Assembly: GCA_020440645.1 (NCBI GenBank)
Contig: JAGRNR010000062.1
Location: 1-21,653 of the forward strand
DNA: 21,653 nt
Origin: JAHEFU01 sp020440645
GTDB lineage: Bacteria; 4484-113; JAFGCY01
Direction of reading: 5' to 3'
Shown: piece after piece, positions 6,914-14,948 of the stretch
Numbering within the stretch: the first letter of the stretch is position 1
How the letters are laid out: each line of letters starts with the position of its first letter
Translations under genes and position numbers: made by a program
Notes under the pieces: model-generated
Told to the model about the DNA's origin: nothing
The model's input: only the letters and a program-made list of their open reading frames with translations
The model's database searches: none

Positions 6914-8128
6914 TCAGATTTCGCTGCGCAGGCAGGCCACCGGGTCCTGCTTTGCGGCACGCGCTGCGGGCCAGGAGCCAAAGATCAGGCCAACCGCAAT
7001 GCTGAACAGCGCACCAAGCGCGATGGTGCGTGGGCTGACCCAGGGTTCCCATTCGGTGTAGTTGCAGTAGATGAACACTCCGAGCACCCCGAGCCCGATG
7101 CCGATCACCGCCCCGATCAGTGCCTTGACACAGGCCTCGATCAGGAACTGGATGGCAACCTGCGACTGGCTGGCCCCGACTGCGCGGCGGATGCCAATCT
7201 CCGGCCGGCGCTGGATCACGCGGATCAGCATCACGTTCATGATGCCGATGCCGGCCACCAGCAGCGCTATGCTGGACACGCCCAGCAGCACCACCTTGAA
7301 GATCTCCAGCGCCTTGTCCATCAGCTTGACGGCGTCCTTCACCGTGAATACCGAGTAGCTTTCCTCGAGGATTTCACCCTCATTGAGGGTCGTCTGTAGT
7401 GCATCCCGCACCGCCGCCATGGCCTTTTCCTCACCGACCTGTTGGCTGTAGCGCACAAAGAAGCCTGTCACGCCGACAAAGCCGAGCAGCTCCTGCTCAA
7501 CCTCCAGCGGCATGTAGGCAGCGTTGTCCATGTCCTCCATCCCGACCCGGCCGCGTGTCTTCAGCAGGCCGACCACCTTGAAGGGCTCGTCCTTGATCTG
7601 TACTTCGCGCCCGATGATGTCCTCATCCTCGCCAAACAGCGCTGCGGCAACACTGGGTCCGAGCACAAGTACCTTTGACTGCTCTTCAATGTCCCCATCC
7701 TGCAGGAAGCGGCCCTTGTCAATCTCGTGCCCACGGGATTCCAGGAAATACTGGTTGATGCCGAACAGGGTCGTGTAGGACTGCTTTTCGCCATTGAGGA
7801 TGTAGCCGGGCAGCATCAGTGCCGGGGCCACGTTCTCCACCTCCGGCAGCGGCTCGACCACACGCCAGCTTTCGTCCGGCAGCTGCACGCTGGCGCCCTT
7901 CATATTGGCAAATGGCCCGGCCTTGAAGTCGATGTAGGGGGAGACCATGAACACGTTCGCACCGAACTCGTTGATCATGCCCATCGTCTGGCGCCGTCCG
8001 AGGTCGGTGATGCTGATCAGCATGATCACATTGGCAACCCCGATCGCAACGCCGAGGATCGCCAGGCTGCTCTGCACGAGATAACGCCTGATCTGGACCA
8101 TGCCCTGCCTGAGGAAGTACTTCAGCAC
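6914..8128 (-). CDS. MacB/LolC-like ABC transporter permease
   Basis: 404 residues with the MacB_PCD-FtsX layout: one membrane helix at about residues 20-40, a large periplasmic domain to about 275, then three helices at roughly 277-300, 327-350 and 366-386. The coupling region 'RRPEIGIRRAVGAS', typical of MacB-type permeases, lies between helices 2 and 3. Such permeases are mechanotransmitters that move lipoproteins, peptides, antibiotics or toxins across the envelope, driven by a LolD/MacB-type ATPase. No ATPase or membrane-fusion partner is present nearby; the gene is first in its unit and diverges from thpR. The start is a GTG at 8128 without a clear ribosome binding site; the ATG at 8101 (AGGCAGGG just upstream) is an alternative that would shorten it by nine residues. 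Confidence 0.85.
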   Translation of the reverse strand: MLKYFLRQGMVQIRRYLVQSSLAILGVAIGVANVIMLISITDLGRRQTMGMINEFGANVFMVSPYIDFKAGPFANMKGASVQLPDESWRVVEPLPEVENVAPALMLPGYILNGEKQSYTTLFGINQYFLESRGHEIDKGRFLQDGDIEEQSKVLVLGPSVAAALFGEDEDIIGREVQIKDEPFKVVGLLKTRGRVGMEDMDNAAYMPLEVEQELLGFVGVTGFFVRYSQQVGEEKAMAAVRDALQTTLNEGEILEESYSVFTVKDAVKLMDKALEIFKVVLLGVSSIALLVAGIGIMNVMLIRVIQRRPEIGIRRAVGASQSQVAIQFLIEACVKALIGAVIGIGLGVLGVFIYCNYTEWEPWVSPRTIALGALFSIAVGLIFGSWPAARAAKQDPVACLRSEI

Positions 8129-8175
8129 CGCGAGATAGTACTACCCGGCGGGGGCTTCGCCAGTCTTCCTGTCGC

Positions 8176-8181
8176 TATAAT
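8176..8181 (+). promoter_or_regulatory. Consensus -10 element (TATAAT) upstream of thpR
   Basis: A perfect TATAAT lies 29 bases before the thpR ATG. The -35 region (around 8153-8158) is poor. The expected transcription start near 8188 would leave a leader of only about 23 bases and would put the AGGAGGG at 8184-8190 at or before the mRNA 5' end. Confidence 0.45.
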
Positions 8182-8210
8182 TCAGGAGGGATGAGACCTG
8201 CTGGTGCACG

Positions 8211-8837
8211 ATGAGACCACGCTACGATCCAAGGCTGTTTATCGGGCTGACCACTTCGCGTACAGTCCAGAGCAAGCTTGAGGCCTGCCAGGCGGAGGTG
8301 CGCAAGCACCTATTCAACTGGCACTTCATCCCGCCCACCAATTTCCATATCACCCTGCATTTCATTGGCGAGGTCAGTGAATCCCAGATCCCGGAAATTG
8401 ACCGGGCGATGAACAGGCTCGGTTCACAGATGCCACCGTTCACTCTTGAATGGAACAGCGTGGATTTCTTCGGCGAGCCGGACAATGCTCGGGTGCTGTT
8501 CGTCGGGGCGGATCCCTGCCCGGAGCTGACGGAACTGACCACCCGGATCGCGGACATCATCCCCACCAGCCGGGCCCGCAAGGAATTCCATCCGCACATC
8601 ACGCTGGCCAAGGCGCGCAAGCAGATGGAGCCTGACACCAAGGTGATGAACGCCAACATGCTGCGCCGCCTGCGGGAGCACAACCGCATCGGGCCGGAGC
8701 CGGTGCAGATCGAATTCAGCACCGTGCACCGCGAGTTCATGCTGATGGAAACCGTCTGGGTCGGCCGTGTGGTGAGCTACGAGGTACGACAGCGCTATTC
8801 GCTGGAGGGCGGGGGAGCCAACAGCGGCGGCTACTGA
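8211..8837 (+). CDS. thpR: RNA 2',3'-cyclic phosphodiesterase (LigT/ThpR, 2H family)
   Basis: 208 residues of the 2H phosphoesterase superfamily. Both catalytic His-x-Thr motifs are present: HITL at 46-49 (in NFHITLHFIG) and HITL at 129-132 (in FHPHITLAKA). These proteins open 2',3'-cyclic phosphates of RNA and were first described as ligating tRNA half-molecules; they act in the cytosol. The ATG at 8211 is the only reasonable start, since the frame closes at 8178-8180. The AGGAGGG upstream (8184-8190) is 20 bases away, too far to serve it, so initiation is unusual. The 3' end overlaps the end of the convergent 8831-10030 gene by 7 bases. The last 15 residues are Gly/Ser-rich and not part of the fold. 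Confidence 0.9.
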   Translation: MRPRYDPRLFIGLTTSRTVQSKLEACQAEVRKHLFNWHFIPPTNFHITLHFIGEVSESQIPEIDRAMNRLGSQMPPFTLEWNSVDFFGEPDNARVLFVGADPCPELTELTTRIADIIPTSRARKEFHPHITLAKARKQMEPDTKVMNANMLRRLREHNRIGPEPVQIEFSTVHREFMLMETVWVGRVVSYEVRQRYSLEGGGANSGGY

Positions 8838-10030
8838 GCCCCGGTGATATCCGGCATGAACAGCTGCATCACGTGCAGTTCATTGCTGCCACGCGGCACC
8901 ACCAGCAGCCGGTCATCATCCGAGACCTGGAAATGCTCGCAGTCCCGCGACACCAGGTGCTTGTCCCCGGTCTGCAGGTTGATCAGCCAGAGCTGGCTGA
9001 CGGTGTAGTTGTCGGTATTGCGCACGAGGATCAGGCCAGGCTCGGACAGGCAGGCGATGTCGAGCGGGGCATCACTGAGCGGCACCTGCAGGTTGCTGCC
9101 GAGGTGCCAGGTGTCGGCGCGGATGTAGTAGGGCGCCTCCTGGTCGCGGCTGGCGATGTGGCAGCCGACGCTGCCCCATTCCGCGTTGTCCGCCATCAAG
9201 AGCCCGCTGCGCTCATTGTCATAGCTCAGGGTCTGGTTGGCAACATCGAGGATGGCGAGCCCGGGCCGGCTGCGGAACTCGCCGTTCTGCAGCTCAGCAC
9301 TGGCCAGGCAGTGCTGTGCGCCGGTTTCGCCTGACCACCAGATGCGCTTCAGGAAACTCAGGTCATGCGTGCTGACCCGCCAGGCTTCCGCACCGTTCAG
9401 CAGGTCGAGCACCAGCAGGCTGATCTCGCTTCCCTCGCTGTAGGCGTCATTGCTGAATACGGCATAACGGTCATCATCACTGAACAGGACATCGTGCACA
9501 TGCATCCCGCCGGGTGGCTCGAAGCTCTTGCTGACGAAGAACGGCGGATCGGAGATGTCGAGCAGGCGCCACTGGAACTGGCCCACGCTGTCCCGCCAGT
9601 GCAGGAACATGTAACGGTGGCTGGGGGACAGGCTCCAGGACAGGTTCAGGCATTCAGGGAAGCGGGCGATGTGCTCGTTGAAGAAGGGCGGGCTGATGTA
9701 CATCGAACGCTCGCCGCTGTTGTAGGTTACTGTCCACACGCAGGCGCCTTCCGGTCCGGCGGTCAGGCAGAGGTAGTGGTTGTCATCCAGCCAGGCGGCA
9801 TTGCGGATCAACTCACCGGGGAAGGTGATGCGGTCCATCAGGCGGAACTGCGGTTCGGTCACCGCGGCGAACCGCCCATCCTGCATGGGCGGTGGGCTGT
9901 CCAGCACCTCCGTCACGTCACCCTGCGCGAGGGCGGATCCGGCCGGCAGCGACAGGGCTGCAAGCAGCGTGATCAAAAGGGAAAACGCATAAAAAAAAGG
10001 CACCCGGAGCACCGTAACATTATCGGTCAC
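8831..10030 (-). CDS. Secreted beta-propeller-like protein of unknown function
   Basis: Up to 399 residues with an N-terminal signal peptide (hydrophobic stretch about residues 11-30, cleavage near SALA-QG). The rest contains about seven similar beta units of the form 'hydrophobic strand - SxDDRYxxF - strand - LLDLxNG', for example 'VLFSDDDRYAVFSND', 'SWSLSPSHRYMFLHW' and 'FQVSDDDRLLVVPRG'. This resembles TolB/WD40-type propellers. No catalytic motif is recognised, so a periplasmic binding or scaffold role is only a guess. The GTG at 10030 lies inside the loop of the acpP terminator and has no ribosome binding site. In-frame GTGs at 10012 and 10003 or a TTG at 9976 could be the true start and would still keep most of the signal peptide. 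The 3' end overlaps thpR by 7 bases. Confidence 0.65.
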   Translation of the reverse strand: MTDNVTVLRVPFFYAFSLLITLLAALSLPAGSALAQGDVTEVLDSPPPMQDGRFAAVTEPQFRLMDRITFPGELIRNAAWLDDNHYLCLTAGPEGACVWTVTYNSGERSMYISPPFFNEHIARFPECLNLSWSLSPSHRYMFLHWRDSVGQFQWRLLDISDPPFFVSKSFEPPGGMHVHDVLFSDDDRYAVFSNDAYSEGSEISLLVLDLLNGAEAWRVSTHDLSFLKRIWWSGETGAQHCLASAELQNGEFRSRPGLAILDVANQTLSYDNERSGLLMADNAEWGSVGCHIASRDQEAPYYIRADTWHLGSNLQVPLSDAPLDIACLSEPGLILVRNTDNYTVSQLWLINLQTGDKHLVSRDCEHFQVSDDDRLLVVPRGSNELHVMQLFMPDITGAQ

Positions 10031-10043
10031 GGAGCCGGGTGCC
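9991..10043 (-). terminator. Intrinsic terminator of the rpmF-acpP unit, overlapping the next gene's start
   Basis: On the minus strand the arms GGCACCCGG (10043-10035) and CCGGGTGCC (10007-9999) pair perfectly around a 27-base loop and are followed by eight T (9998-9991). It lies 18 bases after the acpP stop. The loop holds the GTG start of the 8831-10030 gene, and the T-tract encodes the Phe-Phe of its signal peptide. Confidence 0.75.
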
Positions 10044-10061
10044 GGCTGATTCTGGTCGTGT

Positions 10062-10295
10062 TCAGCTCTTGAGGCGGTCGATCGCGTTCACGACGTCACT
10101 GACGGTCTTGAACTGCTCGGTGTCCTCATTCGCGAAGTCGATCTGGTACTGCTCCTCGATAGCCATCACGAGGTCGGCCAGGTCAAGGGAGTCGGCTCCC
10201 AGGTCGTCGATGAAGCTGGATTCAGGCTTGACATCGGCGGCGTCAACGGACAGCTTCTCCGAGATCAGCTGCTGGACATCATCAAAAGTAGCCAT
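10062..10295 (-). CDS. acpP: Acyl carrier protein
   Basis: 77 acidic residues, the standard ACP size. Ser36 in the DDLGADSLD motif (31-38 region) is the site for the 4'-phosphopantetheine arm that carries acyl chains during fatty-acid and lipid synthesis in the cytosol. Helix II reads 'DSLDLADLVMAIEEQY', slightly different from the usual DSLDTVELVMALEE but clearly the same helix. GGGGAG lies 5 bases before the ATG. It follows rpmF by 30 bases on the same strand; rpmF beside fatty-acid genes is common in bacteria. No fab or plsX gene is present here, and a terminator follows directly, so this is a two-gene unit. Confidence 0.95.
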   Translation of the reverse strand: MATFDDVQQLISEKLSVDAADVKPESSFIDDLGADSLDLADLVMAIEEQYQIDFANEDTEQFKTVSDVVNAIDRLKS

Positions 10296-10325
10296 AGTTA
10301 CTCCCCTGGCAGAAGAATAGGTGAT

Positions 10326-10541
10326 TTATTCGTCGTCCGCTTCACGCTTGACGCGATCACGCTTGACGAATACCTGGCGTCCACTGTACCAGCCACACTC
10401 CGGGCAGGCGAAGTGCATGCGCTTCGTCGCGGCGCAACGAGGGCACTTGTTCATCTCAGGCTTACTGATCTGGCTGAGAAAGTTTGCCGCCCGCCTGCTG
10501 CGGGTATGGCTACGTCGAGTTTTGTACTTTGGTAATGGCAT
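10326..10541 (-). CDS. rpmF: Large ribosomal subunit protein bL32
   Basis: 71 residues starting with the typical MPLPKYKTRRSHTRSRRA, which corresponds to the conserved basic N-terminus. It has the two zinc-binding pairs, CPRC (33-36) and CPEC (46-49), so this is the zinc-containing C+ form. The tail is charged. It is a structural component of the 50S subunit. The gene is first in a unit with acpP. A near-perfect promoter (10569-10596) precedes the ATG by about 28 bases; the Shine-Dalgarno is weak. Confidence 0.96.
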   Translation of the reverse strand: MPLPKYKTRRSHTRSRRAANFLSQISKPEMNKCPRCAATKRMHFACPECGWYSGRQVFVKRDRVKREADDE

Positions 10542-10568
10542 GGTTGGACCGCCGAATTAGAGCATACG

Positions 10569-10596
10569 ATTATACAGTTATCACGGTAGGTGTCAA
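10569..10596 (-). promoter_or_regulatory. Consensus sigma70-type promoter for rpmF-acpP
   Basis: Read on the minus strand, -35 TTGACA (10596-10591) and -10 TATAAT (10574-10569) are both perfect, with a 16-base spacer. The expected start near 10562 gives a leader of about 20 bases before rpmF. Such strength suits a ribosomal protein and ACP unit. Confidence 0.8.
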
Positions 10597-10682
10597 CTTC
10601 ATTTGAGCGATATTTCCTGAATTCCACTGGCTTCACAGGAAACACACGGCCAGTCTCAAGCAGAACCGTTAATGCTACAAAG

Positions 10683-10702
10683 TTATCCACAGGTTATACA
10701 CA
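10683..10702. promoter_or_regulatory. Two tandem DnaA-box-like 9-mers
   Basis: TTATCCACA (10683-10691) and TTATACACA (10694-10702) are in the same orientation with a 2-base gap. The first is the classical high-affinity DnaA box; the second fits TTATNCACA. They directly abut the -35 element of the plus-strand promoter and lie about 90 bases upstream of the rpmF promoter. DnaA acting as a transcription factor on one or both units is the simplest reading; an origin would need more boxes than are visible. Confidence 0.6.
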
Positions 10703-10731
10703 TGGACTTTAGGGCCTCAATACAATATAAT
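10703..10731 (+). promoter_or_regulatory. Promoter of the beta-barrel/FecR/adenylate cyclase operon
   Basis: -35 TGGACT (10703-10708, four of six consensus bases) and a perfect -10 TATAAT (10726-10731) have a 17-base spacer. The expected start near 10738 is only about five bases before the ATG at 10743, and there is no Shine-Dalgarno, so the first gene may be read from a nearly leaderless mRNA. Confidence 0.6.
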
Positions 10732-10742
10732 GAGCACTTCCA

Positions 10743-12728
10743 ATGTCCGGGGTATATCGCAGACACGCTCTGATTGCGGTCCTGCTGCTGTTCATGGCAG
10801 CCCTCCCCGCGCGCGCACATGCCCAGCAGACCAGGGCGCTTGAGGTTGATCCGGGTGGATCAGGCAGCCTCGACCTTGCAGCGCACAGTGATGAAAGCGG
10901 CGAAAGCCAGGCCCTGGAAGTCCCGGTCGATCGCAATGGACATGCGCTCAGCGCAGGTTCACTGGAACTGTGGCGCAACATCTCCGCCAACTACCGGATG
11001 GCCGGTGAGCTGCTGGCGACGATCCGCCACGAACTGGAACTGGCCGGTGATGATCCGCCGAGCCGGGTGGCAGTCTGGCAACGCTATGGTCCGCTGCTGG
11101 TGGATGCCCGCAACAGGCTGAATGACATGCGGCACCTGATCGCCGGGCGGCTTGCCGACGGCGGCATGCAGGACGGTACGGAGCGCCAGGCCTACAGCTC
11201 ATGGAATGACGACCTGTACCGCGTGATCGCGATGCTTGACAACGACGTGATCGTGCTGGACCGCGAGGCCAGCTTCTACGGTGGCCTGTCCAGCGATGTT
11301 TACGAGGACGCCTTCGGCAGCGGCGTGAGCGAATCCCCGATGGAAAGCACGTTCTGGGGCGGCGAGACCCGCAAGCCGGAACCGAAGGAAGAGTGGGAGT
11401 ACGAGGCTGAGTTCGGCTTCCAGTCCGGCCAGAGCACCTATGCCGAGAACGAGGCCTGGAATGCAGAATTCGTCGAGCGCCTTGTCGCCGCCGGTGGCAA
11501 CGAGTTCGAGTTCTACCAGCAGTACAACAAGGACATCAGCTACGTCGAAAGTGAAAGCTGGACAGTCGGTGCTGAGCAGAAGATCAAGGACATCCTCTGG
11601 GAGGGCGACCTGCGCCTGAAGGAGGAGTTCAGCCAGTACCGTGACCATGACGACTCCGCCAATGACCTGCAGGAAGGCGAGTTCAAGATGCGCTTCGACC
11701 CGGAGTGGAGCGACGGCAAGTGGGAGGCGGACGTCGAGTACCGCTACAACGTGAAGGTCTATGAGACCTTCTCCACCCGCAGCTACAAGCTCAACAGCGG
11801 CAAGCTGAAGCTCGAGCATGAGTTCAGCGAGGACCTGGAAGGCAACGTGCGCGGCGCATTTGACGACTACAACTACAGCATCGGCAGTGACCGCGGCAAC
11901 TCAAAGACGCAGTACGGCAGCGGGATGGACTGGGACATCACGAACGACCTGAGCATCGGGGTCGACCTTGAGCAGGAGTCGAAGAACTACGACGTGCGCA
12001 AGGACCGCAACCACGAGGAGCGCAAGTACGGCGTCGACCTTGACTGGAAGCCCGATGACCACAGCCAGCTGAGCCTGAAGCACGGCTTCACCGACCACGA
12101 CCGCTTCTATGACCCGGGTGAGAATTATGAGGACAACGCGACGGATGCGCGCTACCGCCGCAGCCTGAGTGACGAGTTCGACTTCGATGTGAACTGGTCA
12201 TACCGCGACAAGCAGTTCGACATCGACCCGCTGAGCGACACCCTGCAGCGCGGTTACGGATTCGGGATGAACTACAACCCGGATGAGGACTGGAACCTGG
12301 CCTACTCGTTTGACAACCGCGACTACGGCTACAGCGACCCGGTCCGTGAATACGAGGCCCGCGGGCACCGTGGCAGCATCGGCTACCGCCACCACAACAT
12401 CTCGCTGAACCTCGACATCTCGCGCAGCGAGAACGACTACGCGATGGATGCACTGCGCAATTACACGCGTGACGACTACGACCTGGACTTCGACTACCGG
12501 TTTGACCGCCATTCCGTGCGGGTATATTACGGGGTTGGCTACCTGGACCAGGCTGATCCGGCATCGACCAACGACTACAGCGAGACCCGTGTCGGAGCAG
12601 GCTGGGACTATGAGTTGAGCGAGGAGGCACAGCTGCGCCTGAGCTACGACTTCAACGTGCGTGAATACGACAGCCAGCCCGAACAGGAAGACAACCGGCT
12701 GCAGGCAATCATCTCCTTTAGGTTCTGA
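10743..12728 (+). CDS. Outer-membrane beta-barrel protein with an N-terminal helical domain
   Basis: 661 residues. A Sec signal peptide (hydrophobic about 8-24, cleavage near AHA-QQ) is followed by a mostly helical region (about 50-190). From about residue 215 to the end, many alternating strands occur, rich in Tyr, Asp, Glu and Arg, of the kind 'WEYEAEFGFQSG', 'LDFDYRFDRHSVRVYYGVGY' and 'AQLRLSYDFNVREY'. The final residues FRF end in Phe, the usual signal for BAM insertion. I count roughly twenty strands, so a large barrel, but no named family is recognised. It heads an operon: its TGA touches the region that carries the start of the FecR/cohesin gene, and an adenylate cyclase follows. It may be the outer-membrane partner (sensor, pore or anchor) of that system. 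No earlier start is in frame. Confidence 0.75.
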   Translation: MSGVYRRHALIAVLLLFMAALPARAHAQQTRALEVDPGGSGSLDLAAHSDESGESQALEVPVDRNGHALSAGSLELWRNISANYRMAGELLATIRHELELAGDDPPSRVAVWQRYGPLLVDARNRLNDMRHLIAGRLADGGMQDGTERQAYSSWNDDLYRVIAMLDNDVIVLDREASFYGGLSSDVYEDAFGSGVSESPMESTFWGGETRKPEPKEEWEYEAEFGFQSGQSTYAENEAWNAEFVERLVAAGGNEFEFYQQYNKDISYVESESWTVGAEQKIKDILWEGDLRLKEEFSQYRDHDDSANDLQEGEFKMRFDPEWSDGKWEADVEYRYNVKVYETFSTRSYKLNSGKLKLEHEFSEDLEGNVRGAFDDYNYSIGSDRGNSKTQYGSGMDWDITNDLSIGVDLEQESKNYDVRKDRNHEERKYGVDLDWKPDDHSQLSLKHGFTDHDRFYDPGENYEDNATDARYRRSLSDEFDFDVNWSYRDKQFDIDPLSDTLQRGYGFGMNYNPDEDWNLAYSFDNRDYGYSDPVREYEARGHRGSIGYRHHNISLNLDISRSENDYAMDALRNYTRDDYDLDFDYRFDRHSVRVYYGVGYLDQADPASTNDYSETRVGAGWDYELSEEAQLRLSYDFNVREYDSQPEQEDNRLQAIISFRF

Positions 12729-12760
12729 TGTTCCTGGGCAGCCCCGTGCTGGAGAGAACA

Positions 12761-14923
12761 ATGAAACTGAACATCAATTTCAGGCTTAACGGCATCCTGC
12801 TGGCAGCGCTCATGCTGCTGCTGGCCGTGCCCGCCCATGCGCAGGATGATGCCTTCGGCATCGTCGTGGAGCGCATCGCGGGCAGCGTAGAAGTACGCCA
12901 CACGGAGCTGACGGAGAACCAGTGGCGCCAGGCCGAGAAGGGCGAGAACATCGGCGCGGGCTGGAGCCTGCGCACCGGTGAGGAGTCCAAGGTCCAGCTG
13001 CGCTTCCCCGAGGACAACGTGGTGATCCTGCGCCAGAACAGCGAGCTGGTCGTAGACCGGCTGTCCGCTGACGGAGGCGCCAGCCTCGAAGCGCTCAGCG
13101 GCGGGATCCTCGTCAACATCGAGAATGCATTGTCCCCCGGCAGTCAGTTCGAGGTCAAGACCCCGACGGCTCTCGCCGTGGTGCGTGGCACCAAGTGGGG
13201 CATGGATGAGATCGACGAGTTCGACTGCCTGTGCTACGGCTACGACGGCACGGTGGCACTGTTCACGATTGACACCTTCGGCGACCCCGACCCGGCCAGC
13301 CAGGTCGACCTGACCATCGACACCGAGGTAGTTGCCGCCTATGGCAACCTGCAGGGCCCGGACCCGGCAGGCAGTGCCGCGCTGCTGTTCCTGCAGGAGA
13401 TGGAGGACGAAAGTGCCTTCGATGCCTACGAGCAGGCCCTGCAGGACCTGGCCAGTGACCTGCGTCCCTTCGCACAGCGCGCGGATGACTTGCTGGACAA
13501 GCTCAGCGATTACGAGAAGGAATGGAACCGCTACGAGCGCAATGACCAGCGCTTCCAGATGCTGTACCTCTACGTGCAGGTGCTCTACGCCTGGGATTCC
13601 CTTGATGAGCTGGGCAGTGACTACGCCTCCTTCCTGGAGGATGCCGAGCCCCGCCTGATCGTGCCCGTGCCGGACGGCCTTGCCAACTCTGCCTTCACCA
13701 GCTTCAGCGATTCCGAGGACCCGGGTGACAACTTCGACTACTACGATGACCAGTTCGGTCTGCTGCGCCGTATCACCTCCGAGGAATTGCGCCAGGGCAT
13801 CGGCGGCGTGTTGCGCATGATCGCCAGTGACAACCGCGACGCCTATGAGATCCTGCGCAATTTCATGGATGACGCGGAACCCTTCATCGACACCAACCAG
13901 GACCTGATCGACCAGCTGCAGGGCCTGATCGAGCCCAGCGGCAACCCGGCGCTCTCCCTGCGCTGGAAGCTGTTCGACACTGACAACGACGGCATCTCCG
14001 ACGTGGATGAGACCATGCTCGGGCTCGACCCGTTTGACAACAACTCAGACGGCTTCATCACCCTGCTCAACCCGGATGACGGCGAGGAGCTGGCCTACCC
14101 GGATGACAGCGAGGTGGAATTCAGCTTCGAGGAGCTGGACACCGACTTCATCGAGCAGTATGACCTCGTGCTCACCAGCAGCCGCGGCCGCCAGTGGGTG
14201 GCGCGCGATGTGGACAACGACACCACGGTCGAGACCGAGTTCCTGTTCGGCAACGGCGGGATCTTCGCTGACGACATCGTGGCGGACTCCAGTGGGCGCA
14301 CGCTTGAGCTGAGCTGGCAGATCGTTGCCAAGGTGGATGAGGACGAGCTGTTCGCCGGCATCGCGGCGGCCAACCCGGACTTCGCCTCCGCCTTCGGCGG
14401 CACCATCGCCAGTGAGCAGCGCGAACTGACGATCACAGCCCCGTTCATCGACCAGGAAGTGATCATTGACCTCGAGGGCATCGGCCGCACCGACGTGACC
14501 TGGGACGGACAGCTGTTCAGCCCGGACACGGTCCGCATCCGCGGCCTGATCAGCGACGTGAGCGACCTGCGCCGCTGGAGCATCACCGTGCTGTTCGACC
14601 CGAGCGTGCTCGAGTTCGACCGCGGCCGCCGCAGCGGGCTGTTCAGCGGCTCCACCGTGTTCTTCAGCAACAACTCGAGCGGCGTGGTCACCATCAGCGG
14701 GCAGGTGCCCGCCGGCGACCCGGGCATCAGTGGCAACGGCGAGATCTTCGTGCTGGAGTTCCGCCCGTCTGAGCTGGGCTTCACCACGGTCGAGGTTGAC
14801 GAGGCCGAACTGGAAGACAGCTTTGACAACCCGATCGATGCCGAGCCCGGTGACGACGTGGATGTCAGCGTTGACAGCGTGACCGGTGCTGTGGCTGGCG
14901 CGAAGGACAGGTTCAGGCGCTGA
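12761..14923 (+). CDS. Secreted FecR-domain protein with Ca-binding repeat and cohesin-like domain
   Basis: 720 residues. A signal peptide (about 1-27, cleavage AHA-QD) is followed by a FecR domain (about 32-200) with the conserved 'TPTALAVVRGTKWGMD' block (134-149). Next are a helical, charged segment (about 205-400) and an Asp-rich loop 'FDTDNDGISDVDE' (from 405) with a second 'DPFDNNSDGF', typical of thrombospondin-3/dockerin calcium sites. A beta region comes next, and residues about 585-695 resemble a cohesin ('WSITVLFDPSVLEFD', 'GVVTISGQVPAG', 'EIFVLEFRPSELGFTTVEV'). Periplasmic FecR domains usually sense or relay envelope signals. The ATG at 12761 has GGAGAG upstream and gives a proper signal peptide; an in-frame ATG at 12728 overlaps the preceding stop. 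It sits between the beta-barrel and adenylate cyclase genes with no terminator on either side. Confidence 0.82.
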   Translation: MKLNINFRLNGILLAALMLLLAVPAHAQDDAFGIVVERIAGSVEVRHTELTENQWRQAEKGENIGAGWSLRTGEESKVQLRFPEDNVVILRQNSELVVDRLSADGGASLEALSGGILVNIENALSPGSQFEVKTPTALAVVRGTKWGMDEIDEFDCLCYGYDGTVALFTIDTFGDPDPASQVDLTIDTEVVAAYGNLQGPDPAGSAALLFLQEMEDESAFDAYEQALQDLASDLRPFAQRADDLLDKLSDYEKEWNRYERNDQRFQMLYLYVQVLYAWDSLDELGSDYASFLEDAEPRLIVPVPDGLANSAFTSFSDSEDPGDNFDYYDDQFGLLRRITSEELRQGIGGVLRMIASDNRDAYEILRNFMDDAEPFIDTNQDLIDQLQGLIEPSGNPALSLRWKLFDTDNDGISDVDETMLGLDPFDNNSDGFITLLNPDDGEELAYPDDSEVEFSFEELDTDFIEQYDLVLTSSRGRQWVARDVDNDTTVETEFLFGNGGIFADDIVADSSGRTLELSWQIVAKVDEDELFAGIAAANPDFASAFGGTIASEQRELTITAPFIDQEVIIDLEGIGRTDVTWDGQLFSPDTVRIRGLISDVSDLRRWSITVLFDPSVLEFDRGRRSGLFSGSTVFFSNNSSGVVTISGQVPAGDPGISGNGEIFVLEFRPSELGFTTVEVDEAELEDSFDNPIDAEPGDDVDVSVDSVTGAVAGAKDRFRR

Positions 14924-14948
14924 GCCCGGCCGGTTCCCGGAGGTTGGC

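Noticed and set aside
8191..8214. Seven-codon leader peptide in front of thpR with an ATGA overlap
   Set aside because: The AGGAGGG touches its ATG with no spacing, and the TATAAT upstream would start the mRNA at about this point, so translation is unlikely; it is kept only as an observation.
10541..10742. Replication origin (oriC)
   Set aside because: Only two DnaA boxes are visible, no AT-rich unwinding 13-mers or dnaA/dnaN/gidA neighbours are present, and the region is fully used by two promoters.
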